From Candidatus Melainabacteria bacterium (GTDB taxonomy: Bacteria > Cyanobacteriota > Vampirovibrionia > Obscuribacterales > Obscuribacteraceae), in NCBI GenBank assembly GCA_003153555.1, contig PLZS01000064.1, positions 92,105 through 156,104 on the forward strand: a stretch of DNA of 64,000 bases. Reading direction: 5' to 3'. Of this stretch, positions 36,872 to 45,136 are shown in pieces. The notes beneath the pieces were generated by a model. It had not been told where the DNA came from. It did no database searches and saw nothing but the letters and a program-made list of their open reading frames with translations. Within the stretch, counting starts at the first letter, position 1. The number at the start of each line of letters is the position of its first letter. The position numbers were made by a program, and so were the translations under genes.

Positions 36872-39340
36872 TCAGTTAGAAATGACACCATGAGTAGAGC
36901 GTGACGACCTGTTGGTATCATCGAACTTAAATATTATCTCGATATTTTCTTCTGATCCTGAAGGCAGTGGTCTGAACGGCGATGCATTTTCTACCGCTTT
37001 GAGAGCCGCTTGATCATCTATCGACGAGCCCGAAGAATCCTTTATTTCGAGATCAGAAAGCGCTCCACCTTGGTGAACGCGAAATTTTACCGTCATGGTT
37101 TTTGGCTCCTCGAATTTTGGTGGAAACCATGCCCTCTTAATTCGTCGCTCTAGATCTTTCATGAACGCCTCATAATCGATTTTAGGTGAAGGACTGGACG
37201 AGGCAAAAGGATCATTGGCATTTGGTACACCATTTCCGTCGGCGTTAGCAGAAGGCTTGATGGCAACCGTTGATCCACCACCTGAGCCACCGCCAGCACT
37301 GCGACCAACGCGCGTCGGTGCTGATGCTGGCACCGACATACCATCACCATGGGTTGGCGCACCGGAAGAGGCGCCCGCTGCAGACGGTCCGTGACTCAGT
37401 CCCGGCAATGATGAAACTTTGCTGAGAGCTATGCTGCCCGCCTCATGAAACGCGGGATCGTCATCTTTAGCAAGAGATTCTAGAAAATTAAGCGTTTTAC
37501 CATTTGAAACCCTGTATCCAACTAACAAGGCTGACACGGCTTTGTCTTGTTCTCCCGTTTTTGCAAATACAAGTCCTAGATCACCCCATGCGACTGCCCG
37601 TGTCGGGTCCGATGCAATGGATAAATTAAGATGTTTTCGGGCGGCATTCAAGTTACCAACGTTCATCTCCGCAAATCCAAGATTGCTAAGCAGTTTGGCA
37701 TCTGAGGGATCAGCATTCGAGGCTGATTGGAAATAGGTTACCGCAGTTTGATATTCTTTTGTTTTGAGCGCTTGAAGACCGATCTTATTCAGTCGAGTCG
37801 CCTCAGCACCATCCCCTGGCACCGGTTTTGGTATCGCTGTTAGGCGAGTTTTAATTTCGTTTATTGAGGATTCGTCACTCCCCTTCTCTGCTTCCAATAT
37901 CTTGTCAATCAAGGCTGCTGAATCGCTCGCAGTTGCTTGTACATTTGACCTGACGGGCACCGAGGATGGTTGCGCTGGATTAGGCTCACTGTGCGAAGAA
38001 CGTAGAACTTGCTCCGGCGGCATAACAGCTCTGGTCTCAGTCAACATGTTCAATGACATCCAGCCAGACCCACGACCATCAACAGCCATACTTCCTGAAA
38101 GTACTTCTACTCGTGCACATTTGCCCCTTTTTTCTAGTATGCGCACCTTCGCACCTTTGGCTAAACTATCCGTAGATGTCCATTTCCCCTTTATTTCACT
38201 GATTGCATTTACGTTAGGAGCATTCCACTGGTTGTCGGTGTCGTATGCTGCACACGCTGTCTCACTATCGAAAACTGTGGTGTAGTCATCGGTTACTGTG
38301 TATACATCCTTTTCATTAGATGACCGCGAATTCGTTTCCTGCTCGGTTGATTGACTGATCGCAGGAGTCCTTGAAGTATCAGCCTCCGCAGTCTCTCTTC
38401 CGTTCGTCGCCGAGAACTCGAGCATTGGTGGATCATTCCTAGTAAATGCAACGTATTTAAATCCATTTTTCTCTGTCACAGAATTCAAATTCTTCAAGTC
38501 AGGTTTTCGACCTTCACCACCAACGATACCGAGTGTAGTTACTAGCTCCTTCGTTGAATCCTTAGTCATCAGCGGATCTAATGACTGTACTACAAAATAA
38601 ATTGCTTCAAGCCAGCGAAACACACGAGTTACCATGACTGAGCTACCGCCCTCATATTGTCTTGCCATTATCAGCTTGATCGAACGTATCTTGTTACTTG
38701 CAGTCGTAACACCGCTCATCCTTATGCCATCAGCAACATCACAATTAAATTCATTTTGTTCAGTGGTGGGTCGCTCCATAGATAATCCGTCGACTTCAGA
38801 TGCAAACACGTTGAACTTTGTTCTTAGCTCATCCGGCGTTAAAGAAGGAGAAGAAGAAAATTGTTTCTCAGCCTGTGGCTCAGTTGCAGTGGTTGGTACA
38901 GATGTCTGGCTCTCGGCACTACTATGATTCTGATCTCCATGCCGAGATGAGAAGAAACCGGTCAGAGCTATACCGATTACTGCCGCGATGGCGATGCCAC
39001 CCATGACCAAAACACCAAAGGGTGCGGAAGATCGAGCTGGAGTTGTTGGTTCTGCAACTGCCAGCTTCGCATTTTTCTTGCTTCCAGTATCTGTCGCATC
39101 TGCTGATTGAAGCCGGCCTTGAGGCCCCTGGTGACTTTGATGCGACTCTACAACCGTGTTGAGAATTCCAACTTCTGGCGACGGTATCTTTGGTTCTGGC
39201 AATACACCCGTGCTTAGTCTGCTTTCTTTACTGGGCACGATATTCGTGTGGCAATGTTTACAGAATATCGCCTTCCGCTTGATTGGCTCAGCACACAATG
39301 GACATTTCTTCAGGTCGTCCGGATTCGTTTGATCGGTCAT
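36872..39340 (-). CDS. Zinc-ribbon, transmembrane, SH3-like, TPR and TonB-C protein
   Basis: 822 residues. In order: zinc ribbon ('CPLCAEPIKRKAIFCKHC', about 13-30); a linker and one membrane helix ('GVLVMGGIAIAAVIGIALTG', about 108-128); a periplasmic region with a bacterial SH3-like segment ('LAKGAKVRILEKRGKCARVEV'); three TPRs ('LNKIGLQALKTKEYQTAVTY' onward); a Ser/Gly/Ala-rich linker; and a C-terminal TonB-like domain ('MKDLERRIKRAWFPP...SPFRPLP'). It is a likely inner-membrane-anchored envelope protein. It is paralogous to the 42047 gene, sharing the zinc ribbon, TPR block and SH3-like part but not TonB-C. Confidence 0.75.
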   Translation of the reverse strand: MTDQTNPDDLKKCPLCAEPIKRKAIFCKHCHTNIVPSKESRLSTGVLPEPKIPSPEVGILNTVVESHQSHQGPQGRLQSADATDTGSKKNAKLAVAEPTTPARSSAPFGVLVMGGIAIAAVIGIALTGFFSSRHGDQNHSSAESQTSVPTTATEPQAEKQFSSSPSLTPDELRTKFNVFASEVDGLSMERPTTEQNEFNCDVADGIRMSGVTTASNKIRSIKLIMARQYEGGSSVMVTRVFRWLEAIYFVVQSLDPLMTKDSTKELVTTLGIVGGEGRKPDLKNLNSVTEKNGFKYVAFTRNDPPMLEFSATNGRETAEADTSRTPAISQSTEQETNSRSSNEKDVYTVTDDYTTVFDSETACAAYDTDNQWNAPNVNAISEIKGKWTSTDSLAKGAKVRILEKRGKCARVEVLSGSMAVDGRGSGWMSLNMLTETRAVMPPEQVLRSSHSEPNPAQPSSVPVRSNVQATASDSAALIDKILEAEKGSDESSINEIKTRLTAIPKPVPGDGAEATRLNKIGLQALKTKEYQTAVTYFQSASNADPSDAKLLSNLGFAEMNVGNLNAARKHLNLSIASDPTRAVAWGDLGLVFAKTGEQDKAVSALLVGYRVSNGKTLNFLESLAKDDDPAFHEAGSIALSKVSSLPGLSHGPSAAGASSGAPTHGDGMSVPASAPTRVGRSAGGGSGGGSTVAIKPSANADGNGVPNANDPFASSSPSPKIDYEAFMKDLERRIKRAWFPPKFEEPKTMTVKFRVHQGGALSDLEIKDSSGSSIDDQAALKAVENASPFRPLPSGSEENIEIIFKFDDTNRSSRSTHGVISN

Positions 39341-39419
39341 ATCATCCTCTCAGCACCTGTCGAACCATTAGGCTTTTCACGCTTTGATGCCAGGCGAGCC
39401 AATGCTGGTTGCCACCTCC

Positions 39420-40070
39420 TTACGATACAACTGCCTTTAACGCACGCATAGCATTAGTCGCTACATCCTTGTTGTATTCTCTAATCAACCCTGGCAGTCT
39501 GAATGCATCAATGAGCCACCAGCAAAACAACCCGCCCGAAGTTATCCAAAATAGAATTTGCATTCCCCATCGCCCGAGATAAACATAATGCCAGCCGAGC
39601 AGAATCCAAACCACATAGGCAGTGCCAACCGACTTTGCTTTTCGGCTGTACTCTTCCAAAAATTCTTCCTGTTGTTCCGGAGACAACCGCGAAAGTTCTG
39701 ACCTAACCATCGATGGCAGAATCTCGGCGACGTTAGCGGGAATCACGAGCCTTCCCCTTGGCTCAAATACTTTTTGTTGAGCGATTTCTGGCTTCGTCGT
39801 AGAGGCTGATGGTGGCATCATGCTTTCGGCGATTTCTGGCTTCGACTTAGGGGCCGATTGTGCCATCAAACTTTTTGCAATTCCTTCTGCCGAGACATCA
39901 GAGCCACAGTGCTTACATTTTATGGCTTGTGCCTTGATTACCTCAGCACAGAAGGGACACTCCCTTAATTCGCCGGTTTGCGCTACTGATTTTTCTCCGC
40001 AACTGTTGCAGAATTTTGCGTCCTGCTTCACAGGAGTCTGACAGTTTGTGCAGGGTTGCTCAGATATCAT
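39420..40070 (-). CDS. Double zinc-ribbon protein with TM2 domain
   Basis: About 216 residues. Two zinc ribbons open the protein ('CTNCQTPVKQDAKFCNSCG' and 'CPFCAEVIKAQAIKCKHCG'). A Ser/Lys/Pro linker with a short internal repeat ('KPEIAESMMPPSASTTKPEIAQ') follows, then a TM2-type domain with two membrane helices ('VGTAYVVWILLGWHYVYLGRWG' and 'LFWITSGGLFCWWLIDAF'). The function of TM2 proteins is unclear. ATG at 40070 is preferred over a TTG at 40103. It is divergent from an XRE regulator 49 bp away and downstream of nothing else on its strand. Confidence 0.72.
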   Translation of the reverse strand: MISEQPCTNCQTPVKQDAKFCNSCGEKSVAQTGELRECPFCAEVIKAQAIKCKHCGSDVSAEGIAKSLMAQSAPKSKPEIAESMMPPSASTTKPEIAQQKVFEPRGRLVIPANVAEILPSMVRSELSRLSPEQQEEFLEEYSRKAKSVGTAYVVWILLGWHYVYLGRWGMQILFWITSGGLFCWWLIDAFRLPGLIREYNKDVATNAMRALKAVVS

Positions 40071-40119
40071 GCTCTGTTCTTTCGGCTCCTTCAATCTAAA
40101 CAACTTTTATTCAAGAAAA

Positions 40120-40455
40120 ATGTCCAAAATCCAAAACCGGCTTAGAGTTTTCCATTGTTTCAGTATACGTTCGTGTATCGACAGAGTCAAAAATGTCAAA
40201 TTTAATGTCCCTCATGGAAGGGCAGTTAGGAACTTTGGAGAGGCTGTTCGCGTTATACGAGCGAGCAACAATTGGTCACAAGCTGAATTAGCCGCGAGAG
40301 TTGGTTGTTCCGCTGGCTACGTTTCTTTGATTGAGCGCGCTCAGAAGGATTTGAGCCTTGAAACCGCTGCCAAATTCGCGGATGCTTTCGGGCTAGATCT
40401 TATGTTTGGCAGCTATCGGCTTACAGCGAAAGCCGGTTCCATAAAGATCGATTAG
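40120..40455 (+). CDS. XRE-family helix-turn-helix regulator
   Basis: The C-terminal 75 residues form an HTH_3 domain: 'FGEAVRVIRASNNWSQAELAARVGCSAGYVSLIERAQKDLSLETAAKFADAFGL'. The N-terminal 35 residues are atypical and the start is uncertain; ATG at 40120 has only a weak ribosome-binding site. It is likely a repressor of its own promoter and the divergent zinc-ribbon gene. Confidence 0.75.
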   Translation: MSKIQNRLRVFHCFSIRSCIDRVKNVKFNVPHGRAVRNFGEAVRVIRASNNWSQAELAARVGCSAGYVSLIERAQKDLSLETAAKFADAFGLDLMFGSYRLTAKAGSIKID

Positions 40456-40773
40456 AACTTTTGGGCCATAAACATGCTGAACTCTTCAGACCGACGAAAT
40501 TCAATTTCACCGGCGGCGGTACTGCTCATTTGGATCATCGGACCTGGTCCTCTGGGGGTGGTGACAAAGCTATAGCGACGGGCACACTGCATGCCAATGA
40601 CTGTGTCCCAGATTGTGCCGACGGGACATTCCACGCGTACCCGGCAAAGGTCATGCTGTCAGTCCCAAGCAAAACCGCACAGGGATTCGTGTTCACATCG
40701 ATGCATATAGATGCTCCGACGATCCGACAGATCCGAATGGTGGCGGCGAAGATTACACGATTCCGCGCTGAAC
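40456..40773. other. Region between two XRE regulators, no firm gene
   Basis: A 60-codon frame with GTG start on the minus strand (40452-40634) and a longer plus frame crossing into the next regulator gene are open. Neither has a ribosome-binding site or recognisable motif, so neither is called. Confidence 0.35.
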
Positions 40774-41061
40774 TTACATTGCTGCGACGCTCGTATCTCG
40801 AACAGAAAGCGCATCATTGTCGTTTACCCCTCCTCCGCTGGGTTGGCAAATCCCGGAAGAGATCCGCGATTGAATTCCAAGCGCATCAGCTATTGCAGCA
40901 ATGTTTTTCAGAGTCGGATTTGCCATGCAACGTTCTATCCTTCCATAGTAACTTCGATCAATCTCGCACTCCTGAGCGAAAGCCTCTTGGCTATCCCCAT
41001 GTTTAATCCGCAGGTCTCTTATGCGGGCCCCAAATGCAGCGATAATGTCGTCGTATTTCAT
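40774..41061 (-). CDS. XRE-family helix-turn-helix regulator
   Basis: 95 residues from ATG at 41061. HTH_3 domain: 'FGARIRDLRIKHGDSQEAFAQECEIDRSYYGRIERCMANPTLKNIAAIADALGI'. AAGGAGG lies twelve bases upstream of the ATG; the frame stays open further upstream (to 41271), but that part shows no homology and overlaps the divergent zinc-ribbon gene. It probably controls the divergent gene at 41185. Confidence 0.78.
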   Translation of the reverse strand: MKYDDIIAAFGARIRDLRIKHGDSQEAFAQECEIDRSYYGRIERCMANPTLKNIAAIADALGIQSRISSGICQPSGGGVNDNDALSVRDTSVAAM

Positions 41062-41184
41062 ACCGGTTACTGTCCTCCTTGGGTAGCTGACAGTCCACGG
41101 CGTCCGCGCCAGGTTAAAATAGCCTTTGAAATAATCATCCACAGTTCGACACTCTGAATAATATGCAGTGTATGCGAGGATAAC

Positions 41185-41979
41185 ATGACAGATCAGACCG
41201 TTGCAAAACAAGAACGGGATTGCCCATTTTGCGCAGAATCCATCGAGAGTAACACACAGATTTGTCACCATTGTGGATCAAGACTGAACAGCGCCGAGCA
41301 TCCGGATCAGTCTGTCACGCCCTCCGCGCCGATAATGAATGCAGGGGAAAAGTTTTGTACTAACTGCGGCGGTCAAGTAGATCGGAGTGCTGTAGCATGT
41401 ATTGCATGTGGTGCCTCCCCTCAGTCTCACAAGAAATTCTGTCGTACTTGTGGCATTGGAGTTCAGCAAGAACAGGTAGTGTGCTTAAACTGTGGTTCTG
41501 GTTTGCCTACGGTTGCGGCACCGGCAGTTTCACCATCGCAATCTACCGGGCCAAAATACTGTACCAATTGTGGTCAACAAGTCGATCCGAGTGCCGTAGC
41601 TTGTACTAGCTGTGGTGCAGAGCCGCGTACCCACAAGAAATTTTGTTTCAACTGCGGAACCGGCGTGCAGTTGGAGCAAGTGATCTGCTTAAAGTGTGGT
41701 GTTAGCCTTGCGAAGAGCTTTGGCGGAAAAATGAATCTGCTTGGCGGAAAAATGAATCTGCTAGCACCAACCAGCGGCATCAGTATAAGTACCGCCTTAG
41801 GTATAGGAGCCGCTTGCGTAGCAGGGTTTGGATTTATTGAACCCCTATTCGTGACTTGGTTTTTGACTCCGCTTGCTTTAGTTCTCGCGCTTTTTGGGCT
41901 TGCGAAAGGAGATAGATTGGCCAGCATTGTTGCGATGGTTATTTGTCTTTTGAGTTTCATACGAATTGTGGCGAGATAG
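41185..41979 (+). CDS. Multi-zinc-ribbon membrane protein
   Basis: 264 residues with five zinc-ribbon-like CxxC...CxxC units over the first 175 residues, including a duplicated block (FCTNCGGQVDRSAVAC and YCTNCGQQVDPSAVAC). A perfect duplicated heptapeptide 'GGKMNLL' follows, then two or three membrane helices ('ALGIGAACVAGFGFIEPLFVTWFLTPLALVLALFG' and 'SIVAMVICLLSFI'). It is likely a membrane protein with cytoplasmic metal-binding fingers. It belongs to a set of four related zinc-ribbon proteins in this part of the element. Confidence 0.75.
   Translation: MTDQTVAKQERDCPFCAESIESNTQICHHCGSRLNSAEHPDQSVTPSAPIMNAGEKFCTNCGGQVDRSAVACIACGASPQSHKKFCRTCGIGVQQEQVVCLNCGSGLPTVAAPAVSPSQSTGPKYCTNCGQQVDPSAVACTSCGAEPRTHKKFCFNCGTGVQLEQVICLKCGVSLAKSFGGKMNLLGGKMNLLAPTSGISISTALGIGAACVAGFGFIEPLFVTWFLTPLALVLALFGLAKGDRLASIVAMVICLLSFIRIVAR
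41721..41762 (+). repeat. 21-bp perfect tandem duplication inside the zinc-ribbon gene
   Basis: Two adjacent identical 21-bp units (41721-41741, 41742-41762) encode a duplicated GGKMNLL and keep the frame. Perfect identity suggests a recent slippage event. Confidence 0.85.
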
Positions 41980-42046
41980 GGTGGGAAAAGGTTCGACCAC
42001 CAATTAATAGAGTCGGGCGCTATCGAATGACTACCCAGAGGGAACG

Positions 42047-43531
42047 ATGACAAACCAAACAAACGCAGGCGATTTACGCAAATGTCCTCATTGCGCCGAA
42101 TTGATCAAAAAGAGGTCAGTGTTGTGTAAACATTGCCGGTCAGAGGTTCCGCCCGAAGGTCACAGCGCTGACAGTGCCACGCACGATAATACAGGTGGTG
42201 CGCCACAGCTACCACCAAGCGAATCCCAGACCACAGCTGTCCCGGTCCACGACCAGCCTATGAACTTACACCCAGGAGGTAAGGATCAAGGACAATTGAA
42301 CAGCCGTAGTGCAGATAAAATTTCAAAACCTGCACTCATGTCCGTGATCGCAGGCGGTTTATTGCTCTTTGGCACTATTGGCGGATTATTGTTCTTTGCT
42401 CAGTCGCCTCGACCGTCACTAAAGACTCCCAGTGCTGCTACGACCCCGCCGTCATCGGAAACAGGAGCTGTTGAGTCTTCAGGTAGATCACCGACTCAAT
42501 CAATTATCGGGACTGATCCAACAGCTTTAATTGAGCAGATGTTGCAAGCAGAAAAAGCAAATGACGAGCCCGCGTTGAATGAAGCAAAGTCTCTTATTGA
42601 AGCGATACCAAAAGCAGTGCCCGGGAATAGCGATGAGGCCACTCGATTTAATAAGTCTGGGTTAGAAAATCTGAAAGCGGAGAAATATCAGGAAGCAGTA
42701 GCCGATTTTCAATCGGCGTCAGCTGCGGATGCTTCTGACGCAAAATATCTCAGCAATCTTGGCTACGCTGAGATTTATGCAGGGAATTTAGATGTCGCAA
42801 AAAGGCATCTTTATTCATCTTTAGTATTGGACCCCACACGATCAGTTGCATGGGATGACCTGGGAATAGCACTTGCAAAAAATGGGCTGCAAGACAAAGC
42901 CGTATCGGCACTGCTTGTGGGATACAGAGTTTCAAATGGTACAACGATGGAATTTCTCCAGCATTTATCTGCTAATGAAGCTAACGACGTTAACGTCCGC
43001 ACAGCTGGTAGCACCGCCCTGGAAAAGGTTCGATTGTTGGCTCAAAATTCATCCGCTCGAACTCCCTCCGCATCTGTAATCAATGCAGAGTCAACAAAGA
43101 TACGCACCAACGATTCGCAGGAGATTGACCAGAGCAAGGCGCACGCTGCCGAAGCAAGCAACATTAGAACAATGCATGGTGGTAGCACTTGGATGATGGA
43201 CGATAGTTCACTAGTCATTCGTCCACCTATGATGCGTATCCCCGAATGGTACTCACATCAAATAGACGTAGTATCTGGTGAATCCAATCAGCAACTTGGG
43301 GCTAAGGTAGAAATTCTCGAAACTCGAGGTAATGCCTGTTTCATAGAAGTTGTATCTGGCAGTGATCATGATAAATGGAATTGGGGAGTACATAGGCTAC
43401 CATCACAACATAATAGGGGTTGGATAGCCTTGGATAGTTTGAAAAATGCCGGTTATGTTACAGATGAAGAAAGAGAAAAGGATGCAATAGACTTAAATTC
43501 TATTATCAAAAGGACAACAAAGAAACAATGA
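42047..43531 (+). CDS. Zinc-ribbon, transmembrane, TPR and SH3-like protein
   Basis: 494 residues. Zinc ribbon 'CPHCAELIKKRSVLCKHC' at the N-terminus, one membrane helix ('LMSVIAGGLLLFGTIGGLLFFAQ', about 98-120), three TPRs ('FNKSGLENLKAEKYQEAVADF' onward) and a C-terminal SH3-like part ('GAKVEILETRGNACFIEVVSG'). It is a shorter paralogue of the 36872 gene, with matching phrases such as 'DKAVSALLVGYRVSNG' in both, but it lacks the TonB-C domain and has the SH3-like part after the TPRs instead of before. It follows the multi-zinc-ribbon gene by 67 bp on the same strand. Confidence 0.75.
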   Translation: MTNQTNAGDLRKCPHCAELIKKRSVLCKHCRSEVPPEGHSADSATHDNTGGAPQLPPSESQTTAVPVHDQPMNLHPGGKDQGQLNSRSADKISKPALMSVIAGGLLLFGTIGGLLFFAQSPRPSLKTPSAATTPPSSETGAVESSGRSPTQSIIGTDPTALIEQMLQAEKANDEPALNEAKSLIEAIPKAVPGNSDEATRFNKSGLENLKAEKYQEAVADFQSASAADASDAKYLSNLGYAEIYAGNLDVAKRHLYSSLVLDPTRSVAWDDLGIALAKNGLQDKAVSALLVGYRVSNGTTMEFLQHLSANEANDVNVRTAGSTALEKVRLLAQNSSARTPSASVINAESTKIRTNDSQEIDQSKAHAAEASNIRTMHGGSTWMMDDSSLVIRPPMMRIPEWYSHQIDVVSGESNQQLGAKVEILETRGNACFIEVVSGSDHDKWNWGVHRLPSQHNRGWIALDSLKNAGYVTDEEREKDAIDLNSIIKRTTKKQ

Positions 43532-43678
43532 GTAAGCCAACTAAATTCGAGGAGATCCTAAAACAGCCATTCTCCAATCGGCACCCTTCGGCGGCTAACC
43601 TTGAGCAGGAATAAAACGCCGCTCTTAAACTGCACATTGTTTCTCCTATAGTCCTCGAGCTTGAACATCATCTTCGTT

Positions 43679-44233
43679 CTATTGTGCCTGTGTCTTCTTC
43701 CCCAGAATTTCGTCTCGTACCAATTCCAGAACTAAAGCCTCTGCCTCTTTCTGGATTAGCATGTCTTCTTCATCGCCATCGCCATCGACAGCCTGATCCA
43801 GATCCTGGATCAGGTTTAAGCGATCGAAAACATCATGCTTCAACTGCGCCAACTTGGTGACAGCATTTGTCAGGGCGCTGAACGCGTTTGCGCCGTTGTA
43901 AGCCCCTGTCGTCCCCTTCCGCAGCTCAATGATCAACTTGTTTCGAACTATGGACTCGACGCTTTCGAGTTCACGAATACGCAACAACTCATCTCTGATC
44001 TCGGTCATCGGATCAATCTGTCCTGGGCGCGAGATTCTGTGCGGGACACCTTCAATCTGTCTCTGCCAAGAGAACAACAGGCTAGGCTGTATGTTGTGCT
44101 TACGGGCGACACCACATATGGTTCCGCCCGGTTCCAAGGTCTCGTCGAGAATCGCTCGCTTTTCGGCGACGGTCCATTTGCGTCTGCTTCGCATCGGCGT
44201 GACCACAGTGTCTTCAGGCAAATGATCGGTCAT
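43679..44233 (-). CDS. Transposase-type helix-turn-helix protein
   Basis: 184 residues. The N-terminal 'RRKWTVAEKRAILDETLEPGGTICGVARKHNIQPSLLFSWQRQ' (about 17-60) is an HTH_Tnp_1 domain as in IS66/IS3 OrfA proteins. The rest is helical and acidic and unlike any transposase, and no inverted repeats or partner transposase flank it. It is therefore more likely a repurposed DNA-binding protein of the element. Its start overlaps the stop of a 63-residue upstream frame by 4 nt. Confidence 0.6.
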   Translation of the reverse strand: MTDHLPEDTVVTPMRSRRKWTVAEKRAILDETLEPGGTICGVARKHNIQPSLLFSWQRQIEGVPHRISRPGQIDPMTEIRDELLRIRELESVESIVRNKLIIELRKGTTGAYNGANAFSALTNAVTKLAQLKHDVFDRLNLIQDLDQAVDGDGDEEDMLIQKEAEALVLELVRDEILGKKTQAQ

Positions 44234-44421
44234 GGGCTCAAATCCTTGAGTGGTACCACCACGATATCATGAGAGTTACGTCTATGCGTAACTCTGTCGT
44301 GAGCAAGGAGCCGGTTTTCCCCTAGACGCCCCCCGTATTCCCATGCGTTTGGGTCCTCTATTCGAACGCGCAAATCTACAAGGTCTAAGACTACAGTGTG
44401 GTGGCGTAGACGATGCTTCAT
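44230..44421 (-). CDS. Small basic protein coupled to the HTH gene
   Basis: 63 residues rich in Arg and His, unrecognised. It ends in an ATGA overlap with the HTH gene; AAGGAG lies rather far (about 16 nt) upstream of the ATG. Supported by coupling only. Confidence 0.4.
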   Translation of the reverse strand: MKHRLRHHTVVLDLVDLRVRIEDPNAWEYGGRLGENRLLAHDRVTHRRNSHDIVVVPLKDLSP

Positions 44422-44488
44422 GCATATGATTTGGTTGCTCCTTCTTCAGGTCGTGTATCCATGGGTCACCGCTGGTGCATGTCGATGC

Positions 44489-45007
44489 CTACCTGACCGT
44501 CGATATCGACGGTCTGTAACGCAGTTCATCCAGGAAGAGTTCCTCCACCTCCTTTGCCGTCGCCGGTCTTATGCCGATGCAGCGTCCGTAAGAGACCACC
44601 CGCGTATCGTGCGGGGTGAGGTGCTGCGATCTCTGCTGTTCATCCAAACGCTCCGTGATCTCTCGAAACGTGTCGGACAATCCTGGAAACTTGATGTAGT
44701 CGAGATCGACGACGATCAGATTTCGGCAGGAACCATCGTCGAAGGAGCGATGCCAAAAAGTTCCGTTCACAGAATCGATAGAACAAAGCAGTTCCAACAA
44801 TTCGGCAATGCTGTCGACACCTTGAAATTCAACGATCGCCAAATCATCATCACCGCCGATGTAACAGATCCAATTTCTGAATTCTTGATTAGCGGTCATT
44901 CGATCTCGTTTATCGTCCCCAACGTTTTTGATGGGTGGCTTCAAGTCCTCGGCGGGCGAAAATCCGCAGCGAGGGCAAGAAGTGTTGGTTTGAGTTTGTC
45001 GGTTCAT
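44489..45007 (-). CDS. Hypothetical protein with N-terminal CxxC
   Basis: 172 residues from ATG at 45007, which has AAGGAG six bases upstream; an ATG at 45064 lacks one. 'SCPRCGFSP' near the N-terminus is half a zinc ribbon with no second pair visible. The remainder looks alpha/beta and acidic. Not recognised. It follows the UvrD-type helicase gene by about 130 bp on the same strand and may belong to the maintenance module. Confidence 0.6.
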   Translation of the reverse strand: MNRQTQTNTSCPRCGFSPAEDLKPPIKNVGDDKRDRMTANQEFRNWICYIGGDDDLAIVEFQGVDSIAELLELLCSIDSVNGTFWHRSFDDGSCRNLIVVDLDYIKFPGLSDTFREITERLDEQQRSQHLTPHDTRVVSYGRCIGIRPATAKEVEELFLDELRYRPSISTVR

Positions 45008-45136
45008 GTGGTTCTCCTTGTGTGAGTGTTGTATGTAGTCGATTTGAAGGTTGGCGGTTGCCAATCTCTTTCAAGCGGGAAAGTTTCATTTTGCGGTCTG
45101 TGACTCTGAACGCATAATCAGGTAGTATCAGACTCA

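Noticed and set aside
40461..41006. 181-codon plus-strand frame
   Set aside because: It crosses the minus-strand XRE regulator gene, has no motif or ribosome-binding site and irregular composition; taken as a shadow.
44396..45025. 209-codon plus-strand frame
   Set aside because: Fully opposite to the minus-strand gene starting at 45007 with a good AAGGAG; no protein-like motifs.
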